Shown here: positions 13,925-21,331 of the stretch, piece after piece | Layout of the letters: each line of letters opens with the position of its first letter | Position numbering within the stretch: position 1 is the stretch's first letter | NCBI GenBank assembly: GCA_027036095.1 | Contig: JALVTA010000191.1 | Coordinates: 1 to 21,522, forward strand | DNA from: Thiotrichales bacterium | GTDB taxonomy: Bacteria > Pseudomonadota > Gammaproteobacteria > Thiomicrospirales > Thiomicrospiraceae | Reading direction: 5' to 3' | Length of the DNA stretch: 21,522 nt | The notes under the pieces: generated by a model | Database searches by the model: none | Told to the model about the DNA's origin: nothing | Seen by the model: the letters and a program-made list of their open reading frames with translations, nothing else | Position numbers and translations under genes: made by a program

Positions 13925-16237
13925 ATGAAAAGCTGCTGCGACACTGCCGCCCCACCGGTTCAGCCCGTGCGCGGTCGGGCCACGCTCGCCCTGATCGGCC
14001 AGCCCAACTGCGGCAAGACCACCCTCTTCAACCGCCTGACCGGCACCCACCAGACCACCGGCAACTGGCCCGGCGTCACCGTTGAGCGCAAGCAGGGGGA
14101 GATGCCCCTCGGCGGGCGCACCGCCACGCTGGTGGACCTGCCCGGCGTCTATACTCTGCTGGACGACCCCCATGGCGGGCTGGACGAGCAGATCGCCCGC
14201 AACTTTCTCTCCTGCCAGCCGGTGGATCTGGTCATCAATGTAGTGGACGCCACCGCCCTTGAGCGCCAGCTCTACCTCACCCTGCAACTGCTGCACATGG
14301 GCCTGCCGGTGGTGGTGGCCCTCAACCGGGTCGACCTGCTCAAACAGCGCCGGCTGGACATCGACGTGGAGGCACTGTCTGACACGCTCGGCTGCCCGGT
14401 GGTGCCCATCTCCGCCTATCACAACGAAGGCATCGACACCCTGCGGGCCATGCTGGCCGAACGCCTCAACCGGCGCTGCCCCATGACCTTCCGCCTGCCT
14501 GAGGCGCTGCAGCAGGCGGTGGTCCGGCTGGCACCGGCGGCACAGGGGCCGGTGGAAACCTGCTGGCAGGCGCTGCAATGGCTGCTGGACCCGGATCACG
14601 CTCCCGACACCCTGCGCCAGCAGGCCCGGGCCCTGCGCCGGGAAGTGGAAAACGCCCTCGGCGACGAACTGCCGCTGCTGGTGGCCGATCTCTACACCAC
14701 CCGCGCCCATGAGATCACGCAGCGGGCGCTGCGTCGGCTCGACCGGCTCGACCGCACCGCCACCGACCGCATCGACCGCTGGGTGCTGCACCCGTATCTG
14801 GGCGTGCCGCTGTTTCTGCTGATCATGTATCTGGTCTTCTCCCTGTCGGTCAATCTGGGCAACGGCTTCGTCGACGCCTTTGACGGCACGGCGCAGGCGC
14901 TGTTCGTGGACGGTTTCGGCCAGCTGCTGCGCAGCCTGCATGCACCCGAATGGCTGGTGGCCGTGCTGGCTGACGGCGTAGGCGGCGGCCTGCAGGTGGT
15001 CGCCAGCTTCATCCCGGTGATCGCCTTTCTGTTCCTGTTTCTCTCCCTGCTGGAAGAGACCGGCTACATGCAGCGGGCCGCGCTGCTGATGGACCGGGTG
15101 TTCGGCAGGCTGGGCCTGTCCGGTCAGGCGTTCGTGCCGCTGGTGGTGGGCTTCGGCTGCAATGTGCCGGCGGTGATGGCCAGCCGCACCCTGCCCGATC
15201 TGCGTGACCGCATCGTCACCATCCTGATGACGCCGTTCATGTCCTGCTCGGCACGCCTGACCGTCTATGTGCTCTTTGCCAGCGCCTTCTTCCCCGAACA
15301 CGGCGGGCTGCTGATCTTCCTGCTCTACCTGATCGGCATCGGCGCGGCCGTTATCACCGCCCTGCTGCTCAAACATACCCTGCTGCCCGGGGAGCAGAAA
15401 CCGCTGCTGCTGGAGCTGCCCGCCTACCACAAGCCCACATTGGTGAACCTGCTGCTCAATGTGCGCAACAAGCTGCGCGGCTTTGTGGTGGATGCCGGCA
15501 AGGTGATCGTCATGGTGGTGCTGGTGCTCAACCTGCTCAACAGCCTGGGCACGGACGGCACTTTCGGCCATCAGGACAGCACCGACTCGGTGCTCAGCGC
15601 CACCGGCCGGGTCCTGACTCCGGTGGTCGAGCCGCTGGGCGTGACAGAGGAGAACTGGCCCGCCACCGTGGGCCTGTTCACTGGTCTGCTGGCCAAGGAG
15701 GTGGTCGTCGGCACGCTGGACGCGCTCTACAAGGCACGACTCGGTGTCGATGAGGATGATCAGGCACAGGCGCCCGGACTGCTGGATCAGATCGGCGAAG
15801 CCTGGGCCACGGTGCCAGCCTATTTCGCCGGTTTCGGCCATGCGCTGCTGGACCCGCTGGGACTGGGCGATCTGCTCGGCGCCGATGCGGAAGAACTGGG
15901 CGTGCACCGCACCACCCTGCAGCAGATGACGACCCTGTTCGACGGCACGGTGGGCGCCTTCGCCTATCTGCTGCTGGTGCTGCTCTACTTCCCCTGCGTG
16001 GCCACCTTCGCCGCCATCAAACAGGAACTGGGCTGGCGCTGGGCGCTGTTTGCCGGCGGCTGGAGCCTGTTTCTCGGCTACACCGTGTCGGTGGCCTTCT
16101 ATCAGGCCGCCACCCTGCCGCGCCATCCGGACAGCAGCCTCATGTGGCTGGTGGGCATCGGCGCCGCGTGGCTGACGGCGCATGTGCTGCTCCGGCAGGC
16201 GGGGCAGCGACGCCGTCCCCTGCGTGCGGCGGCCTGA
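13925..16237 (+). CDS. feoB: Ferrous iron transporter FeoB
   Basis: A 770-residue inner-membrane Fe(II) transporter with an N-terminal G domain. G1 is GQPNCGKT (25-32), the G2 region GNWPGVTVE follows, G3 is DLPG (71-74), and G4 is NRVD (134-137). A helical spacer (about 190-280) precedes the membrane part. The two gate motifs are clear: VGFGCNVPAVMASRTL (about 408-423, with the conserved Cys) and TPFMSCSARLTVY (about 435). The N-terminus MKSCC adds two cysteines ahead of the G domain. Length and topology are normal, with no truncation. It sits between feoA and feoC under the FNR/Fur-type promoter. Confidence 0.97.
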   Translation: MKSCCDTAAPPVQPVRGRATLALIGQPNCGKTTLFNRLTGTHQTTGNWPGVTVERKQGEMPLGGRTATLVDLPGVYTLLDDPHGGLDEQIARNFLSCQPVDLVINVVDATALERQLYLTLQLLHMGLPVVVALNRVDLLKQRRLDIDVEALSDTLGCPVVPISAYHNEGIDTLRAMLAERLNRRCPMTFRLPEALQQAVVRLAPAAQGPVETCWQALQWLLDPDHAPDTLRQQARALRREVENALGDELPLLVADLYTTRAHEITQRALRRLDRLDRTATDRIDRWVLHPYLGVPLFLLIMYLVFSLSVNLGNGFVDAFDGTAQALFVDGFGQLLRSLHAPEWLVAVLADGVGGGLQVVASFIPVIAFLFLFLSLLEETGYMQRAALLMDRVFGRLGLSGQAFVPLVVGFGCNVPAVMASRTLPDLRDRIVTILMTPFMSCSARLTVYVLFASAFFPEHGGLLIFLLYLIGIGAAVITALLLKHTLLPGEQKPLLLELPAYHKPTLVNLLLNVRNKLRGFVVDAGKVIVMVVLVLNLLNSLGTDGTFGHQDSTDSVLSATGRVLTPVVEPLGVTEENWPATVGLFTGLLAKEVVVGTLDALYKARLGVDEDDQAQAPGLLDQIGEAWATVPAYFAGFGHALLDPLGLGDLLGADAEELGVHRTTLQQMTTLFDGTVGAFAYLLLVLLYFPCVATFAAIKQELGWRWALFAGGWSLFLGYTVSVAFYQAATLPRHPDSSLMWLVGIGAAWLTAHVLLRQAGQRRRPLRAAA

Positions 16238-16270
16238 TGGACAGGCGAATTTTTCCTGCGGAGGTGTGAA

Positions 16271-16534
16271 ATGCTGCGGGAAGTCAAGGCCTACCTCCGC
16301 CAGCGGGAACAGGTCAGCGCCCGGCAGATCGCCGACCGCTTCGATGTGGATGTGGAGACGGTGGAGGCGTGGATGGCCCACCTGATCCGGCAGGGGCAGG
16401 TGCAGAAGATTGAGGCGCCCACCTGCAGCACATCCGGATGCGGCAACTGTGCCGCAACGGGACCCGGCGCGGTGCTCTACCGCTGGCTGCCATGCCGTTA
16501 CCGCCCGCTCAGGGTGCCGGTGGACAGCCGTTGA
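16271..16534 (+). CDS. feoC: FeoC-like winged-helix protein with cysteine cluster
   Basis: An 87-residue protein with an N-terminal winged-helix fold (about 1-48, VSARQIADRFDVDVETVEAWMAHLIRQG split over the helix-turn-helix). A cysteine loop follows: C52-x4-C57-x2-C60, with C75 further on. FeoC proteins of Enterobacteria use a similar four-cysteine wing to hold an oxygen-sensitive Fe-S cluster and protect FeoB from proteolysis. GGAGG six bases before the ATG supports the start. It lies 33 bases after feoB and ends 10 bases before the convergent PilZ-like gene, with no visible terminator between them. Confidence 0.88.
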   Translation: MLREVKAYLRQREQVSARQIADRFDVDVETVEAWMAHLIRQGQVQKIEAPTCSTSGCGNCAATGPGAVLYRWLPCRYRPLRVPVDSR

Positions 16535-16544
16535 AACACTGATG

Positions 16545-17477
16545 TCAGGCCGGCAGGCCGGGAAAGTGCGGGAACTGCGCCACGGTGTCTTCCAGCTCGC
16601 GTCGCTGGACGAACAGGGTGATCAGCTTCTGCTTGCTGACCGGCAGCCATTCGAAATCCACCCCCACCCGCCATGAAGGCTGATGATCGGGAAACTGACG
16701 CACGAACACCACCTTGCCGTGGGCGGCCACCAGCGTATCCAGCCGCATGTAGACATGCAGTCGCTCCAGCATCTCCCATGGCTCGTCCACCCATAGACCA
16801 ATGCCCCCGGCACTGAGGTTGACGGTGCGCACCGGCCAGTCCTTGACCCGGGCGCGGTAGGCATAGAAATCCTTCAGACGCTGCAGCACCTTGAGCCAGC
16901 CGTTGTAGAGTTTTTCGATCAGCAGAATGGTCTCGGCAATCAGATTGCCCTGATGCACCACCTTTTCAAGGTTTCTGACATAGAGGCTGTGATCAAAGGG
17001 CTCCTCGGGATTGAGCGGAAAGATGAACAGGTCGTCCTCCGCCAGCTCTACGACGCCCCGGACTGCCCGAACGGACTGCTCAAGGCGGTCCAGCAAAGCC
17101 ACCAGCAAGATGCCAATCTTGCTGCCACGCATCTTCTCCACTGCGGCACGATCGATCTTGTCATGCTCGCGCATGCGGTAGTTGTAGGTGGGATCTTCCT
17201 TGGGGTTCTGATTTTCCGCCAGCCGGTCGATCAGAAAGATGAACAGGTCCAGCGCCCGTACCAACTGATAGAGGACATAGACGGACTTGGGACTCTGCCT
17301 GCCCAGCTCATCAATGGTGCTCTCCAGCTCCTGACGCAGCCCCTCCAAGTAAAAGCGCTCGTTCTGAGGCAGAAAGGTCTGATCGGACAGTCCGACCGGC
17401 CGTCCCTCCCGGTCAAGCTTTTCGAGGAAGATGGGAATGTCCACGTCATAGCGCAGGAATCGGCGCATATTGGCCAT
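16545..17477 (-). CDS. PilZ-like domain protein with a long helical N-terminal region
   Basis: A 310-residue soluble protein. The C-terminal part (about 205-293) resembles a PilZ domain: basic RARVKDWPVR, then N220LSAGGIGLWV in place of the (D/N)xSxxG motif, and WRVGVDFEWLP near the end. Residues 40-200 are predicted to be mostly helical and match no family I recognise; residues 4-20 (MRRFLRYDVDIPIFLEK) also look PilZ-like. The ATG at 17477 overlaps the esterase stop by one base and has GGAGG upstream, so the open frame further upstream was dropped. It may be a c-di-GMP effector; the arginine motif is not the strict RxxxR, so binding is uncertain. Confidence 0.7.
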   Translation of the reverse strand: MANMRRFLRYDVDIPIFLEKLDREGRPVGLSDQTFLPQNERFYLEGLRQELESTIDELGRQSPKSVYVLYQLVRALDLFIFLIDRLAENQNPKEDPTYNYRMREHDKIDRAAVEKMRGSKIGILLVALLDRLEQSVRAVRGVVELAEDDLFIFPLNPEEPFDHSLYVRNLEKVVHQGNLIAETILLIEKLYNGWLKVLQRLKDFYAYRARVKDWPVRTVNLSAGGIGLWVDEPWEMLERLHVYMRLDTLVAAHGKVVFVRQFPDHQPSWRVGVDFEWLPVSKQKLITLFVQRRELEDTVAQFPHFPGLPA

Positions 17478-18097
17478 CAGAGGGCCTCCAGACGTTGATT
17501 GATCCAGTCGTTGAGCACCGTCACCTCCTCCGGGCAGACGGCATGTCCCATGGGCCACGCATGCCAGTCCACCCGGGCGCCGGCCGCCTCCAGCCGCTCG
17601 GCGGCGTCCCACGCCAGCGGCAGCGGCACGATCTCATCCAGCGTGCCATGCCCCATGAACACCTGCAGCCGGTTGGGCGGCACCGCCAGCGGATACCAGG
17701 TGGACAGCGCCAGCACGCCGAGGGTGGCCGGCAGATGGTGCAACGCCGCATGCAGCGCCACCAGCCCGCCCTGGGAAAAACCGGCCAGCAGCAGTGGCAG
17801 CTTCTGTTGCGCGCCCAGCGCGGCCACGGCGCGGGCCGAAGTCTCAATGCCGTCCACATCCACCTGTTCCGCCAGCTGCGGGGAGGCGATGTCGAACCAG
17901 GCGCGCATGGGCAGGCTGCCGTTGATCGTCACCGGTCGCACCGGCGCGTGCGGCAGGACAAAGCGCACCGGTGCGGACAGATGCAGCTGGGCCACCAGCG
18001 GCTCGAAGTCGTGACCGTCGGCGCCCAGCCCCTGCAGCCAGATGCAGGCGGCCACGGGATCGGGGCCGGTTTCCACTATAATGGGCGGCTCATTCAC
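17477..18097 (-). CDS. Carboxylesterase/phospholipase (alpha/beta hydrolase)
   Basis: A 206-residue cytoplasmic serine esterase of the carboxylesterase/acyl-protein-thioesterase-like family. VAACIWLQGLGADGHDFEPL is the family's N-terminal strand and oxyanion region. Ser108 lies in GFSQGG, Asp154 in GHGTLDEIVP and His185 in MGHAV, completing the triad. The start is GTG at 18097: GGGAG lies about eight bases upstream, the N-terminus fits Pseudomonas homologues, and any longer version would run into lptM-lysA on the other strand. It is 12 bases from the divergent lptM start and overlaps the PilZ-like gene. The physiological ester is unknown. Confidence 0.88.
   Translation of the reverse strand: MNEPPIIVETGPDPVAACIWLQGLGADGHDFEPLVAQLHLSAPVRFVLPHAPVRPVTINGSLPMRAWFDIASPQLAEQVDVDGIETSARAVAALGAQQKLPLLLAGFSQGGLVALHAALHHLPATLGVLALSTWYPLAVPPNRLQVFMGHGTLDEIVPLPLAWDAAERLEAAGARVDWHAWPMGHAVCPEEVTVLNDWINQRLEAL
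18070..18082 (+). promoter_or_regulatory. -10 region of lptM-lysA, inside the esterase gene
   Basis: TTTCCACTATAAT carries a perfect TATAAT (18077-18082), about 28 bases before the lptM ATG, and leaves a leader of about 20 bases with its own GGAG. It lies within the first codons of the divergent esterase gene. No good -35 was seen. Confidence 0.5.
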
Positions 18098-18109
18098 GGA
18101 GCGTCTCCC
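18098..18109. promoter_or_regulatory. Palindromic Shine-Dalgarno shared by two divergent genes
   Basis: GGAGCGTCTCCC fills the whole space between the esterase GTG (minus, 18097) and the lptM ATG (plus, 18110). Its GGAG serves the plus strand at eight bases from the ATG. The complement, GGGAG, serves the minus strand at a similar distance from the GTG. Confidence 0.6.
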
Positions 18110-18244
18110 ATGCGCATGAAAGCATTTCAGTTTACCCTGATTCTCCTGCTGCTGGGCGGCCTGACCGCCTGCGGCAAGAAGGGGCCGCTCTATCTGCCCG
18201 ATCCACCTGAAAAAACGACGCCGACACACCATGACGACGCCTGA
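18110..18244 (+). CDS. lptM: LptM (YifL-like) lipoprotein of the LPS translocon
   Basis: A 44-residue lipoprotein precursor with a lipobox LTAC (Cys21) and the highly conserved mature start CGKKGPLYLP. LptM helps mature the LptD-LptE complex that inserts LPS in the outer membrane. The ATG at 18110 has GGAG eight bases upstream; an ATG two codons later is also possible. The last 14 bases overlap the lysA start. LptM genes lie beside lysA or dapF in many gammaproteobacteria, so the context agrees. Confidence 0.9.
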   Translation: MRMKAFQFTLILLLLGGLTACGKKGPLYLPDPPEKTTPTHHDDA

Positions 18245-19508
18245 CCGTTTTGCAGCCTTTCCGTGGCGGGACCGTGTCCTCCATGCAGAATCCGTGCCAC
18301 TTTCCCGGCTGGCCGACACCTATGGCACGCCGCTGTATGTCTATTCGGAAACCCGCCTGCGGGAGAACTACCGGGCCTTTGACCGGGCCTTCGGTACCCA
18401 GCCCCACCAGGTGTGCTATGCGGTCAAGACCAACAGCAACCTCTCGGTGCTGCATGCGCTGGCCGAGGAAGGCGCCGGCTTCGACATCGTCTCGGTCGGC
18501 GAGCTGGAACGGGTGCTGGCCGCCGGCGGCGAGCCCGGCAAGGTGGTCTTTTCCGGCGTGGCCAAGCGGCCAGACGAAATCGAGCGGGCGCTGGAGGCGG
18601 GCATCCGCTGCCTGAATGTGGAATCCCGCGCCGAGCTGGAGCGCATCGCCGAGGTGGCCGCCGCCCATGGCGCCTGCGCGCCCGTCTCCCTGCGGGTCAA
18701 TCCAGATGTGGACGCCGGCACCCATCCCTACATTTCCACCGGGCTGAAGGAGAACAAGTTCGGCATTCCCATCGAAGAGGCGGACGCCCTCTACCGGTGG
18801 GCCGCAGAACAGCCCTCTCTGAAGGTCACCGGCATCGACTGCCACATCGGCTCCCAGCTGACCGAGCTTGCTCCCTTTCAGGCGGCCATCGAGCGGGTGC
18901 TGGCCCTGAGAGCACGGCTGGCGGCCGAAGGCATCGCCATTGGCCATCTGGATCTGGGCGGCGGCCTGGGTGTGCAGTACCGCGACGAGACGCCCCCCGC
19001 CATCGAGGACTATGTGCGCACACTGGTGGAGACGGTGGCCGATCCGACGGTGGAAATTCTCATCGAACCGGGCCGGGCCATCGCCGCCAACGCGGGCGTG
19101 CTGCTGACCCAGGTGGAATATCTCAAGGACAACGAAGCCCGCCATTTCGCCATCGTGGACGCCGCCATGAACGATCTGATCCGGCCGGCGCTGTATCAGG
19201 CCTGGCAGGACATCGTGCCGGTGACCCCGCGGCAGGACGGTGTGGAGGCCGAATGGGACATCGTCGGCCCGGTGTGCGAAACGGGCGACTTTCTCGGCAA
19301 GGGCCGCCGCCTCAACCTGCAGGCGGGTGATCTGCTGGCGGTCATGAGCGCCGGCGCCTATGGCTTTACCATGGCCAGCAACTACAACACGCGCCCGCGT
19401 GCGGCAGAGGTGATGGTTCGCGGTGACACCCACCGGCTGATCCGCCCGCGGGAGACCTGGCAGGACCTGTTCGGCAGCGAAGCGGCCTGTCTGTCAGGCG
19501 GAGACTGA
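18231..19508 (+). CDS. lysA: Diaminopimelate decarboxylase
   Basis: A 425-residue PLP enzyme (fold type III) that decarboxylates meso-diaminopimelate to lysine, the last lysine step. The PLP lysine is K66 in YAVKTNSN. DLGGGLGVQY and EPGRAIAANAG bind the cofactor phosphate. C349-ETGDFLG is the second active-site loop, contributed across the dimer, and YGFTMASNYNTRPRAAEV is the C-terminal signature. The ATG at 18231 overlaps lptM by 14 bases. dapF, often the next gene, is absent: the L,D-transpeptidase follows in the opposite direction after 54 bases that hold only a weak GCCGT/ACGGC hairpin. Confidence 0.96.
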   Translation: MTTPDRFAAFPWRDRVLHAESVPLSRLADTYGTPLYVYSETRLRENYRAFDRAFGTQPHQVCYAVKTNSNLSVLHALAEEGAGFDIVSVGELERVLAAGGEPGKVVFSGVAKRPDEIERALEAGIRCLNVESRAELERIAEVAAAHGACAPVSLRVNPDVDAGTHPYISTGLKENKFGIPIEEADALYRWAAEQPSLKVTGIDCHIGSQLTELAPFQAAIERVLALRARLAAEGIAIGHLDLGGGLGVQYRDETPPAIEDYVRTLVETVADPTVEILIEPGRAIAANAGVLLTQVEYLKDNEARHFAIVDAAMNDLIRPALYQAWQDIVPVTPRQDGVEAEWDIVGPVCETGDFLGKGRRLNLQAGDLLAVMSAGAYGFTMASNYNTRPRAAEVMVRGDTHRLIRPRETWQDLFGSEAACLSGGD

Positions 19509-19562
19509 AGGCACGGAACAAATACTGGCCGTGGTGAAACGGCAACGCGGCACTGATCCCTT

Positions 19563-20582
19563 TCAGCGCCGCGCCAGCTGCACCGGCTCGGTATGACGCA
19601 GCGCCAGCTGCCAGCTGTGGCCGTCAAAGCGCCACCAGTGCTCCTGCCAGCCGCGAGCCGTGCGCCAACCGCTCCACCACAGCCCCACCTCGCCCGGATA
19701 GCGCACCAGGGGCGCCCCTTCCGGCAGCTGTCGCGCCAGCGCGTCCAGCCGGGCCGAAGCCAGTGGCCCCACCCGTTTCAGATCGTCCACCAGCAGCACC
19801 GGCGTGCCCAGCGGCAGGCGATAGACCGCATGCAACGCTTCCACCGCATCATTGTTGAGCACCACGCACCCCTTGCTGGAACGGGGCGGACGCACATAGA
19901 GGCCCGGCGGCGTGCCGTGCAGCCAGATGCCGGAACCGGTCCGGCCGAGCATGCGGTCCCAGGCGTTGGGATAGTTGAGCGGCAGGGCGCCCGCGCCATA
20001 CAGCGGCGGCAGTTTCTCATCCGGCAGCCAGTCCACGATGCGGTAGATGCCCACCGGCGTGCGCCGGTCGCCCCGGCGCTGCTTGCCATACCCTTTCTGG
20101 CCGATGCTGACGAAGATATCCTCCACCACCTGCAGACGGCCGTTGCGGTTGTGCAGCAGGTAGAGGCGCGAGCCGGTCATGTCCACCACCACCCACCAGG
20201 GCTGGCGACCGGGACGCAGGATCCACTGGTGCAGACGGCGGTGAATCTTTTCCTCCTGCTGATGATGCTGCCAGCGCAGGCGCGCCTCCTGTGTCAGCGC
20301 AGCGATCAGCTCACCGTGGCGTGCCTTCAGCTGACGCAGCAGCGTGGTGTCACCTGCCAGCCAGGCATTGAGCTGCAGTGCCAGCAGCTGGCCGAGACGA
20401 TAGTCCGGATACTGACGGCGCAGAGCCTCCACCGCCTCTAGCGCCCGGTCGGCATCCGCCGCTCTGATGGCGGCCAGCGCCCTGAGCACCAGCGGTTCCG
20501 GCCCCGGGTCCAGCCGGGACTGGGCCGCTGCCCCTGTCGAGAGCAGTATCGCGAGCAACCCGATGATCAGGCGGATCCTCAC
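19563..20582 (-). CDS. Periplasmic L,D-transpeptidase (YkuD domain)
   Basis: A 339-residue exported protein. The signal peptide is 1-20 (RLIIGLLAILLSTGAAA). A helical, Arg/Gln-rich region spans about 28-125, and the YkuD catalytic domain about 128-266. H222 in WLHGTPPG and C239 in SSKGCVVLNNDAV are the catalytic residues. The Arg that normally follows the cysteine (SxGCxR) is Val here, as in some other subgroups of the family. The C-terminal 70 residues are unassigned. The start is GTG at 20582, overlapping the upstream stop (GTGA). It should form or exchange 3-3 cross-links or attach ligands to peptidoglycan. Confidence 0.88.
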   Translation of the reverse strand: MRIRLIIGLLAILLSTGAAAQSRLDPGPEPLVLRALAAIRAADADRALEAVEALRRQYPDYRLGQLLALQLNAWLAGDTTLLRQLKARHGELIAALTQEARLRWQHHQQEEKIHRRLHQWILRPGRQPWWVVVDMTGSRLYLLHNRNGRLQVVEDIFVSIGQKGYGKQRRGDRRTPVGIYRIVDWLPDEKLPPLYGAGALPLNYPNAWDRMLGRTGSGIWLHGTPPGLYVRPPRSSKGCVVLNNDAVEALHAVYRLPLGTPVLLVDDLKRVGPLASARLDALARQLPEGAPLVRYPGEVGLWWSGWRTARGWQEHWWRFDGHSWQLALRHTEPVQLARR

Positions 20583-21328
20583 TTGATCACTTCCTCCCGG
20601 GCAATGCGCCATGTGCCATCAGGCCCCTTGCGCCAGATCAGCTTCTTGCGCACGGTGTCGGCGAAGCGGTCGTTGCGGTAGTGCTGCACGAAGGTAGTTT
20701 CTACCAGTGCCGGAGAGAGACGGCGAATCTTTACGTCGCTGAGTTTCACCTCGATGAACTTCGGTCGGGTCAGGCGCAGACGACGCTGCGCCTTCCATGC
20801 GCTGTGACTCAGGCCGCTGAGCGGGCGGAAGCCCGGTGCATAGAGGGCAAGATAGCTGTCCACATCCTGTGCGGACCAGGCGCTGCGCCAGCGCTCCAGT
20901 GCGGCACGGACCGCGGCAATGTCCGCCTGGGGTGCATTCTGCTGCGCCGCCTTCTTCGGCGAGAGCAGATCGTCATAGGCAGCGCGCGCCTGCTGCATGC
21001 GCAACTGTTTGAGTTCACTCCAGATTTCCGCCTCCGGCTGGCGCTGCTTCAAGGCCTGTTCGAAGGCGTCTGCCGCCTCGTTGACCCGCCCCATGGCCGC
21101 CAGCACCCGTGCCCGCTCCAGCCACCAGCGCTGAGGCGGAAGCACCTCTTTCCATGTATCCAGCCAGTCGAGCGCCTCCTCCCAGCGCCCCTGCGCCTTG
21201 AGCGTCTGCAGCGGCCCGAAGGGATCACGGGCAACGGGGTCTCCCCCATTTTTGCCGGGTGCGGCGCTGGCCGCGGCGGACAGCGCCAGAAAAATGCCCA
21301 GAAAAGCCGCCTTGAACAGAGTTTTCAT
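20579..21328 (-). CDS. Exported TPR plus NTF2-like protein coupled to the L,D-transpeptidase
   Basis: A 249-residue protein with a signal peptide (cleavage near AASAA, about 22). Helical TPR-like repeats follow (about 38-115, WEEALDWLDTW and VNEAADAFEQAL). The C-terminal domain (about 133-249) resembles SnoaL/NTF2-like folds: VRAALERWRSAWSAQDVDSYLALYAPGF and the final VQHYRNDRFADTVRKKLIW. In Cds6-type L,D-transpeptidases such a domain is fused to YkuD; here it is a separate gene with a four-base overlap. AGGAGGAA eight bases before the ATG lies inside the end of uvrB. A 23-base repeat copy lies just after the signal peptide. Confidence 0.8.
   Translation of the reverse strand: MKTLFKAAFLGIFLALSAAASAAPGKNGGDPVARDPFGPLQTLKAQGRWEEALDWLDTWKEVLPPQRWWLERARVLAAMGRVNEAADAFEQALKQRQPEAEIWSELKQLRMQQARAAYDDLLSPKKAAQQNAPQADIAAVRAALERWRSAWSAQDVDSYLALYAPGFRPLSGLSHSAWKAQRRLRLTRPKFIEVKLSDVKIRRLSPALVETTFVQHYRNDRFADTVRKKLIWRKGPDGTWRIAREEVIK
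21234..21256 (-). repeat. Dispersed 23-base repeat, copy 3 (inside the NTF2-like gene)
   Basis: This is an exact 23-base match to copy 2, on the minus strand, which is the coding strand here. It encodes the GKNGGDPV segment right after the signal peptide. Confidence 0.85.
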
Positions 21329-21331
21329 GAC

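Noticed and set aside
14092..14108. A fourth copy of the 23-base repeat in feoB
   Set aside because: Only a GGGGGAGA block near CCCC is shared. The A-tract is missing and the spacing differs, so chance similarity in GC-rich coding sequence is enough.
13628..16381. A 917-codon open frame on the minus strand opposite feoA-feoB
   Set aside because: The protein is rich in Gln, His, Gly and Val, has no recognisable domain, and lies fully across feoA and feoB, whose motifs are complete. It is an artefact of GC-rich codon use.
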